The notes under the pieces: model-generated
Databases searched by the model: none
What the model saw: only the letters and a program-made list of their open reading frames with translations
Told to the model about the DNA's origin: nothing
IMG/VR virus record: IMGVR_UViG_3300044825_000641
Location: 1 to 34,748 of that record
Source: a virus
Length of the DNA: 34,748 nt
Strand: one strand, 5' to 3'
Position numbers and translations under genes: made by a program
Shown here: positions 30,298 to 34,748 of the stretch, piece after piece
Numbering within the stretch: the stretch's first letter is position 1
How the letters are laid out: every line of letters begins with the position of its first letter

Positions 30298-31798
30298 GTC
30301 CTAAAAACCGGGTAAGCGGATCGGTCAATTTGTCATTTCTGACCATCAACAAATTTTTGGGGTTGACATCTAATCCATACGGATTTGCCGCAGACTTTTC
30401 CTCAAACGGGAAAAATTTAGCTTGTTCGGCAGAAGTTAAATTTGATCTGCGTTCAACCAACCGTGCAACCGCTTCACCCTGCAATCTTTGATAAACGTCA
30501 AAAAGTTCTTGTTCTGAATAGTTTTTTGCTGTCCCAAATTTTTGTCGAGTTTCTGTCAATGCTTTGGCCTGATCTTGTAATTCCTTGATTCGGCGTTTTA
30601 AATTAGTAACCTCTTTTTGCACTTCTGCTGGTGGATTTGGGTCATTCTGGTATTGATTTCGCAGCTCATTAAATCGAGACATCAACGGATCATGGGCAGC
30701 TTCTATCTTTCTGAATCCCTCTTCATCTAAAAATTTGCCCATTTCTTTGGGATTTCCTCCGCGCGGCCATCCCTCGACATTTTCAATTGCGTGAGAAAGT
30801 TCATGCAAAGTTGTTGGTTTTGCTCTTGGACTATTCAGCATCATTCGTGGGGCACCAGCTATCGTTTCTGGCGTGTCCTCAAGCTGTCGAGCTTTTTTAA
30901 AGAGGTCTGATCTAGTTTTTTCAATTTCTGGGCCGCCCATTTCCCTAAAAATTCTGTCAGCTTTTTCCCTATCTTCTCGAAACAAATTTTCGTTTTGTTC
31001 CCAAAATTTGTCGTATTCCTTAACTTTTGGGCTTTCGCTAAATTCTTTCGCTTCTTGACGCGCCGCATCAATTTTTGCTTGACGTTCAGGCGTGTTAAAC
31101 GGCTTTCTAAATATCTTTTCGTTGTAGCTAATCCAATTTAATCCAGGGCTAAAAGTGGCAACATTTAAACCGGAACCACCTGATCTAAAACTTCCCGACA
31201 TTTCCCCCAGTTTCGGATAAGCTTGGAATAGTTCTGGGTGCTCAAGAATGTCGGAAATTTTGAATCCTTCCGCATATTTTCCAGCCTCCGGGTAATAAGT
31301 GCTTTTTAATTCCTTTCCGGTCATTTTTGCCGGCGCATCGCTGATTTCTTGCACCCATTCCCCGCTTGGCAATCTTGCAGTCTTGGTTTTTCTAAAAATT
31401 TCCGAAACGGGAACGCCAGCAGTTTCTAATTTTTCAGCTTTACTTAAATTTTTTGCGTTCCAACCTTGAGATTTTGGGCCAATAAACATCCCCAGCGAGC
31501 CGGTCGGGGCACCTCCGCTAGTCAGCATCCCACCACCCATGATGTTGGTCGCTACGTTTATAGCTTCTTCCTCGTTTAGTGCCTCGCCACGCGCAGCTCT
31601 AGCTGGAGCCTTTACAGCTCGGATGAAGTCAGCAATGACCTTGGGGGCGATGATGTCCGGCATATAGCGGTCACCGCCCATGACTGAGCCTCGGGTCACA
31701 TAGCCCGGGTCAGACGGCAAACTACCCCGAAATCGGGGCAGCAGAGTTAATCGCTCAACGTCTGGATCGAGTCTAAATAGCTCGGACAGCGTTGGCAT
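30242..31798 (-). CDS. HExxH metallopeptidase-like protein (polyvalent-protein type)
   Basis: A 518-residue protein. Residues 329-342 read TTLHELSHAIENVE, an HExxH zinc site (His332, Glu333, His336). GEAVARLVERRSNLT at 441-455 supplies Glu442, a possible third ligand of gluzincin type, and resembles the region after HExxH in peptidases fused in phage polyvalent proteins. A charged coiled coil lies between. The first 330 residues match nothing I know. Encoded with the packaging genes, it could be a virion protein that is processed or injected with DNA. It starts one base inside the preceding tiny gene (TAATG). Confidence 0.65.
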   Translation of the reverse strand: MPTLSELFRLDPDVERLTLLPRFRGSLPSDPGYVTRGSVMGGDRYMPDIIAPKVIADFIRAVKAPARAARGEALNEEEAINVATNIMGGGMLTSGGAPTGSLGMFIGPKSQGWNAKNLSKAEKLETAGVPVSEIFRKTKTARLPSGEWVQEISDAPAKMTGKELKSTYYPEAGKYAEGFKISDILEHPELFQAYPKLGEMSGSFRSGGSGLNVATFSPGLNWISYNEKIFRKPFNTPERQAKIDAARQEAKEFSESPKVKEYDKFWEQNENLFREDREKADRIFREMGGPEIEKTRSDLFKKARQLEDTPETIAGAPRMMLNSPRAKPTTLHELSHAIENVEGWPRGGNPKEMGKFLDEEGFRKIEAAHDPLMSRFNELRNQYQNDPNPPAEVQKEVTNLKRRIKELQDQAKALTETRQKFGTAKNYSEQELFDVYQRLQGEAVARLVERRSNLTSAEQAKFFPFEEKSAANPYGLDVNPKNLLMVRNDKLTDPLTRFLGLTAPAGDPIEMFVGSLGK

Positions 31799-31944
31799 TA
31801 CTTCTTGCCCTTAGAACCTTTTTTGACAGCCTCACGCTTGGTCGCATAAGCAATCGCCACGGCCTGCTTAACTGGTTTTCCGGCTTTAACTTCCGTCTTG
31901 ATGTTCTGCTTAAAAGCCTTCTCGCTGGTGGATTTCTTTAGCAT
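31798..31944 (-). CDS. Small basic phage protein, 48 residues
   Basis: Reads MLKKSTSEKAFKQNIKTEVK, then AGKPVKQAVAIAYATKRE and a Lys-rich end. The S-KKAFSxNIxxExxAGKPxKQAVAIAYxxKR pattern recurs in tiny basic phage proteins. The start at 31944 is set by AGAGG five bases upstream; a longer frame to 32262 is an artefact of two other real genes. The charge suggests DNA or RNA binding; no function is known. Confidence 0.75.
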   Translation of the reverse strand: MLKKSTSEKAFKQNIKTEVKAGKPVKQAVAIAYATKREAVKKGSKGKK

Positions 31945-31946
31945 CT

Positions 31947-32105
31947 TTACCTCTTTTTGGCTGTTTTTGCTGACTCTTTGAACGCCTTTGCGGTCGGTGC
32001 CCCTTTGCTTCCTGGCTCCCGCATCTTCTCCGGCGTCTTGCCCGCAGCCTTCTGGGCCTTGATCCGCTCGCGTTTCGCATGAATGTTCGCGTATAAGCCC
32101 TTCAT
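31947..32105 (-). CDS. Small basic phage protein, 52 residues
   Basis: Starts MKGLYANIHAKRERIKAQ and ends KGAPTAKAFKESAKTAKKR. This MKGLYANIxxKRxRI...PGxKGAPTAxAFKxSAKTAK pattern is widespread in tailed phages of aquatic bacteria. It overlaps the previous gene as ATGA and is followed by another basic protein two bases on. GAGG is 7 bases before the ATG. Unknown role; possibly packaged or nucleoid-associated. Confidence 0.8.
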   Translation of the reverse strand: MKGLYANIHAKRERIKAQKAAGKTPEKMREPGSKGAPTAKAFKESAKTAKKR

Positions 32106-32266
32106 TCTGCTGCCTCGCTTTCCTGTTTGATGGTGTTTGCTCGGATTTGGGAGAGCCACCAATTGCAGTCCGCAATCGCGCCATCCAACGCTTGAAGGTT
32201 TCCCACGGCGATTGCGCGTTGTTGATTAAGTTCCGCAATTCGCGCCTGTATAGATTGCTCATTCAT
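32102..32266 (-). CDS. Small helical protein, 54 residues
   Basis: Reads MNEQSIQARIAELNQQRAIA, then VGNLQALDGAIADCNWWLSQ and a short acidic tail. The heptad pattern suggests an antiparallel helical hairpin; this MNEQxIxxRIxELxxQRxxA type often sits beside the MKGLYANI gene in phages. It is easily missed because other frames are open here. Start overlaps the preceding stop (TGATG), end overlaps the next start (ATGA). Confidence 0.75.
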   Translation of the reverse strand: MNEQSIQARIAELNQQRAIAVGNLQALDGAIADCNWWLSQIRANTIKQESEAAE

Positions 32267-32550
32267 CAGCATCCCCAGTTTTTGAGCGCCGCAGCCTTAC
32301 GGGTTGGGCGGCCCTTGTCGTCCTTCATTGGCCCCGGCACCCCGCTCATCCTCGCGCAAAAACTTTTTTTGCGAGCTGCGTCAGCTTTTGTTTTAGGGTT
32401 TGGAGCTGGAGCTTTAAGGTTTGAATTATTTTTTGCATTGTATTCGGCCCTTCCTTTTGCGGTCATTCCCGCACCCTGCTCGACGGGCTTATAGTTTTTG
32501 CCCTTGCCGGTCGTGGTTCTGGGAATAGGTTTATTGGTAACTTTGGCCAT
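32266..32550 (-). CDS. Conserved basic phage protein (DUF6321-like)
   Basis: A 94-residue protein. GAGMTAKGRAEYNAKNNSNL, then KSFCARMSGVPGPMKDDKGR and PTRKAAALKNWGC are the DUF6321 signature of T4-like and many other aquatic phages. Function unknown; the invariant Cys near KSFCARM and the terminal Cys stand out. The ATG at 32550 is preferred over one at 32556 because GGTGG lies 7 bases upstream. It overlaps the GroES gene end by 20 bases. Confidence 0.8.
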   Translation of the reverse strand: MAKVTNKPIPRTTTGKGKNYKPVEQGAGMTAKGRAEYNAKNNSNLKAPAPNPKTKADAARKKSFCARMSGVPGPMKDDKGRPTRKAAALKNWGC

Positions 32551-32833
32551 TTTCATCCACCCAGCAGACGTCTTTCCAAGACATGATCAGGTACTTTTCA
32601 CCCGCCTCTTCGTACTCTTGGAACGTCAGGTATTCGCCTGTCGTCCCGTATTGAATCTTGTCGCCCACCTTACAGGGGTTTGGCATTAAACGGCCCTTCT
32701 TGTCGTACTCCCCCGGCCCTACCGCAACGACTTCACCCATATTCGGGTTTTCCCGCATGATTACATCCAAAATGGCGCTCTTCTCGCGCTCAATCGGTTT
32801 GACAACAATACGGTCACGCATCGGTCTGATCAT
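32531..32833 (-). CDS. GroES-like co-chaperonin
   Basis: A 100-residue member of the Cpn10 fold. PMRDRIVVKPIEREKSAI is the first strand and start of the mobile loop. GEVVAVGPGEYDKKGRLMPN is the roof loop, KVGDKIQYGTTGEYLTF the core, and KYLIMSWKDVCWV the last strand (compare VLIMSESDI in GroES). The mobile-loop part (AILDVI) has the hydrophobic residues that bind GroEL. No GroEL gene is visible, so it would cap the host chaperonin, as T4 gp31 does for coat folding. No clear ribosome-binding site; it overlaps the upstream gene by 20 bases. Confidence 0.88.
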   Translation of the reverse strand: MIRPMRDRIVVKPIEREKSAILDVIMRENPNMGEVVAVGPGEYDKKGRLMPNPCKVGDKIQYGTTGEYLTFQEYEEAGEKYLIMSWKDVCWVDENGQSYQ

Positions 32834-33011
32834 TTTTCGGGGGCCGTCCTCTTCGTTTAGGTTCTAGGTTTCTATCGTCAACAATGGGCTCTGGGGTCTT
32901 TTGGTACTCCCCGCACCATTGGCTGTCTTGCTTCATTACAAACTCTGGGTACCGCTGGCACATACCGAACTTGCCGGTAGGCTGGAAAAACCGACAAGTC
33001 CCGCAGTTCAT
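32814..33011 (-). CDS. Small Cys-rich protein with AT-hook-like tail
   Basis: A 65-residue protein. MNCGTCRFFQPTGKFGMCQR, then QDSQWCGEYQ has four cysteines in the order C-x2-C...C...C, likely one zinc or iron site. The C-terminus contains KRRGRPPK, an AT-hook core (RGRP) that would bind AT-rich minor grooves. The combination suggests a small nucleic-acid-binding protein. Overlaps its neighbours by 4 and 20 bases. Confidence 0.65.
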   Translation of the reverse strand: MNCGTCRFFQPTGKFGMCQRYPEFVMKQDSQWCGEYQKTPEPIVDDRNLEPKRRGRPPKNDQTDA

Positions 33012-33364
33012 TTCAGGTTTTCCAGCTTGTAAATTGTGGTGTTGATCAGGTCAGTAATGCCGTCGATTAGATTCTGAATTTCCGAATCTTTCGGCAGCTC
33101 TTCACGGGTCTCGTCCACATACTCTTGCATAGCCTTCATATACTTAAGCGGGTCTTTTTCGATGTAGAACTCGGGCTCAAACTCCCCTACCAGCCCATTT
33201 CGGCCCATGTAAGTCTCAATCAGACCGTCTACTAAATCAGGCATGGCTTCGTAATACTTCTGCAAAGCCTTGTGCGCCGAGTAGCTCTTGGTCTGCCAAT
33301 GCTGAATATGAGCGCAAGTCGCTGAATGTAAGAGCGTCTGCGCGAAAGCTTCCATTTCACCCAT
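33008..33364 (-). CDS. DUF5856-like, ferritin-like helical protein
   Basis: A 118-residue helical protein. FAQTLLHSATCAHIQHWQTK, then SYSAHKALQKYYEAMPDLVD and GLIETYMGRNG follow the DUF5856 pattern of T4-type phages. The repeated His and Glu in the first two helices (H13, H19, H22, H30, E39) resemble the di-iron or Dps-type four-helix bundle. Metal binding is inferred only. Overlaps neighbours by 8 and 4 bases. A start two codons in (ATG at 33358) is also possible. Confidence 0.7.
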   Translation of the reverse strand: MGEMEAFAQTLLHSATCAHIQHWQTKSYSAHKALQKYYEAMPDLVDGLIETYMGRNGLVGEFEPEFYIEKDPLKYMKAMQEYVDETREELPKDSEIQNLIDGITDLINTTIYKLENLK

Positions 33365-33689
33365 TTTGTGATTGTGCCTCTGGTTGTTGGTTCAGGCAAT
33401 AGACATTCACCATGCGCGGCCCTGTTTTTGCAGTTGTTGGCTTTCCCTTGATGCACTCCACCCGACCGGAGGCGACCAGCTTAAATAGCACCGCCTTTAC
33501 GGAATGATTCTTCGCATGAACCTTAATTGAGATTTCGCTGCGAGTTAGGTTCGGAGTCCGCTTTAAGACCTTCAGGATGTCTCGGGACAAAAACGGTCTG
33601 CGTCTGCGTTTCTTGGCTTCCATAGCAGAATTATAAACCGTTTGTTGTGGGGGCGGGTGTACCACAACCTGAATCTCACCACTACTCAT
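33357..33689 (-). CDS. Small DNA-binding winged-helix-like protein
   Basis: A 110-residue protein. From residue 23 it reads MEAKKRRRRPFLSRDILKVL, then NLTRSEISIKVHAKNHSVKA and VLFKLVASGRVECIKGKP: a basic N-terminus, a helix-turn-helix and a wing. Such proteins regulate transcription or replication. The start at 33689 overlaps the RusA gene as ATGA with GGGGG upstream. A perfect TATAAT with the AAACNGTTT motif lies just before Met23 (ATG at 33623), so an 88-residue form may be made from a leaderless transcript. It is one candidate to bind the AAACNGTTT sites. Confidence 0.65.
   Translation of the reverse strand: MSSGEIQVVVHPPPQQTVYNSAMEAKKRRRRPFLSRDILKVLKRTPNLTRSEISIKVHAKNHSVKAVLFKLVASGRVECIKGKPTTAKTGPRMVNVYCLNQQPEAQSQNG
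33630..33643 (-). promoter_or_regulatory. Internal promoter element with AAACGGTTT and TATAAT
   Basis: On the minus strand AAACGGTT is directly followed by TATAAT (33635-33630), the same geometry as the early and scaffold promoters. No good -35 lies 16-18 bases upstream (CCCGCC), so an activator or alternative contact would be needed. Transcription from it would start within about seven bases of the ATG at 33623. Confidence 0.45.
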
Positions 33690-34045
33690 TCTGTGCCGCC
33701 CCCAAGTAATCTTACCTTGATCATTCCCCCAATTTGTTGGCTGACTTTATATTCGCAGTCGATCCGGTTGTCGTTGATGTTCCAGGCGTCCGCAAGACCA
33801 TCCTGACCGGCCTTGAACGACCCAATCATATTGTCCTGATCCCGCTTTCTTTTATCTGGTGGGTAGAACTCAATTTCTAGTTTGATCTTTCCTTCTTCGG
33901 GTAAGGCCCACTTAGCCTGCATCGCTAAGACCCTGACAGCGAACCGATACTTTTTCTTGGCCGACGCCTGGGGCGCCCAATGGCCAGAGTAGTTAGGGCT
34001 TAGTTCCTTGGGCGGCCAAGGTAAACATAATCTATCTTTATTCAT
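33686..34045 (-). CDS. rusA: RusA-type Holliday junction resolvase
   Basis: A 119-residue resolvase that cuts four-way junctions before packaging. The N-terminus LCLPWPPKELSPNYSGHW is typical, and the metal site is RDQDN (two Asp), DGLADAW and NINDNRID, the D-x-D...D pattern of RusA. The ATG at 34045 overlaps the preceding stop as ATGA; in-frame upstream ATG (34054) and TTG (34060) also exist. Placed beside late genes, it likely supplies unbranched DNA to the terminase. Length is standard (E. coli RusA 120). Confidence 0.9.
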   Translation of the reverse strand: MNKDRLCLPWPPKELSPNYSGHWAPQASAKKKYRFAVRVLAMQAKWALPEEGKIKLEIEFYPPDKRKRDQDNMIGSFKAGQDGLADAWNINDNRIDCEYKVSQQIGGMIKVRLLGGGTE

Positions 34046-34748
34046 TCCGTACATTCGCAAGGTAAATCAAACCCAACAAATGGCAAAGTAATTTGAGCTT
34101 GATGCATCATTATTATTTCTTTCCATGCGTAATTTCTTCCTAACCCTTTAATTATCGTAAGTTCAGCATTTTCTTCCATTTTTAATGCTCTGTTTAATAA
34201 ATTTGGATGTTTTTCATACAAATCAATTATTTCTTTTGGTTTGCTTGATGGGCAAAAAAAACAAGCTGATTTTCCGGGTAAAGTAATACCCGATTTTTTT
34301 ATTGTTTCAATACATTCTTCACGTTCCCATCCCCATTCAATTAGAGGAAATTTGTAATCGTATTGTTTATCAATTCTTTTTAATGCATTTTCTTTACGGC
34401 GCTCTTCGCCTGCATCGTAACCAATATATTTAATAACTTTTAATCCGTTGGCCCAGGCATCAATAGCAGGTTGCCATTGTTTTATAAATTTGTGTTGTGG
34501 TCTTATTTTAAAATGATCGGAACAACGTTTAAAACCATAAGCTATACTCGGCAAAGATTTTAAATTTTGACATTCTTGTTCCAATGTAACTTTTACCCCA
34601 TCTTTTTCTTTTTGAACAATTATTATTTCGGGATAATTTTTATTTTTTAACCAATTAGAAAAATTTTTTATATGTTCATAAATTTCTGGACGTTCTGCGC
34701 CGGTGTCGGCAAATAAAATTAAATCTATTGGTTGTTTTTGATTTACAA
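34042..34748 (-). CDS. PAPS-reductase/ATP-pyrophosphatase-family protein, N-terminus beyond the window
   Basis: The frame is open to the right edge, so at least 235 codons are visible. LILFADTGAERPEIYEHI is the part just after the PP-loop in the PAPS-reductase-like superfamily, whose SGGKDS motif would lie off the window. SIAYGFKRCSDHFKIRPQHK and the Cys pair CFFCP follow. Phage members are of unknown function; relatives include DndC-type sulfur-modification enzymes and sulfonucleotide reductases. The gene is strikingly AT-rich (long T and A runs, ATA and TTA codons) beside GC-balanced neighbours, which suggests recent acquisition. It ends in an ATGA overlap with rusA. Confidence 0.8.
   Translation of the reverse strand, partial: VNQKQPIDLILFADTGAERPEIYEHIKNFSNWLKNKNYPEIIIVQKEKDGVKVTLEQECQNLKSLPSIAYGFKRCSDHFKIRPQHKFIKQWQPAIDAWANGLKVIKYIGYDAGEERRKENALKRIDKQYDYKFPLIEWGWEREECIETIKKSGITLPGKSACFFCPSSKPKEIIDLYEKHPNLLNRALKMEENAELTIIKGLGRNYAWKEIIMMHQAQITLPFVGFDLPCECTE

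Noticed and set aside
31798-32262. Single 154-residue basic protein
   Set aside because: Its first 106 codons are a shifted reading of two better-supported small genes. Only the last 48 codons, with their own SD, look real.
1-34748. Terminal repeats, attachment sites, integrase, tRNA or CRISPR array
   Set aside because: None was seen. Both ends interrupt genes, so physical ends or integration sites cannot be judged from this window.

Overview
The window is a contiguous piece of a tailed-phage genome (or an intact prophage lacking visible bacterial flanks) with a short-tailed, P22-type virion. The diagnostic set is a PBSX-type large terminase, a 719-residue portal, a 304-residue scaffold, a 415-residue coat protein, a gp4-like tail accessory factor and a gp10-like DNA-stabilisation protein. 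These lengths are close to those of P22 (portal 725, scaffold 303, coat 430). Sigma70-like promoters, Shine-Dalgarno sites, a lipobox lipoprotein and a periplasmic Rap1a/Tai-like protein point to a Gram-negative, probably proteobacterial host. No integrase, DNA polymerase, tRNA or CRISPR array is visible. Both ends cut through genes, so the genome continues on both sides.

Layout. 1-1507 (minus): the 5' part of a C5-cytosine methyltransferase gene carrying a second, overlapping coding frame, then a replication-organiser-like protein and two small proteins. 1508-2117: the only long gene-free stretch. It holds a strong candidate pseudoknotted RNA with its own terminator on the minus strand and the main early promoter on the plus strand. 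2118-5632 (plus): the early operon, with small proteins including an HTH protein, then a recombination cassette (annealing-type protein, YqaJ/lambda-type exonuclease, SSB), then membrane, lipoprotein and Rap1a-like envelope genes. 5631-5661: a terminator closing the opposing late operon.

5698-34748 is almost entirely minus strand. Read in transcription order (right to left) it encodes a PAPS-reductase-like protein, RusA, a small HTH-like protein, a DUF5856-like protein, a Cys-rich AT-hook protein, a GroES homologue, four tiny basic or helical proteins and an HExxH protein. Packaging and head genes follow (small and large terminase, portal, scaffold, coat, a small coat-associated protein). Next come a glycosyltransferase, tail fibre and adhesin proteins, gp4- and gp10-like tail completion factors, a cupin and three large Ala-rich internal/ejection-type proteins. 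The operon ends with a collar-domain fibre and the lysis genes (membrane coiled-coil proteins, a three-TM holin, an M15 endolysin). One plus-strand gene at 30088 interrupts this operon.

Two signals stand out. First, DNA coding for methyltransferase motifs IV-VIII also encodes, one base out of frame, a protein with its own ribosome-binding site that looks like a conserved phage family; this suggests overprinting. Second, a 9-bp motif, AAACNGTTT, sits at the same place relative to the -10 box in three promoters (early plus-strand, scaffold/coat, and inside the HTH-like gene). Related half-sites lie upstream of the small terminase and of the left minus operon, so the phage may control its modules through one operator.
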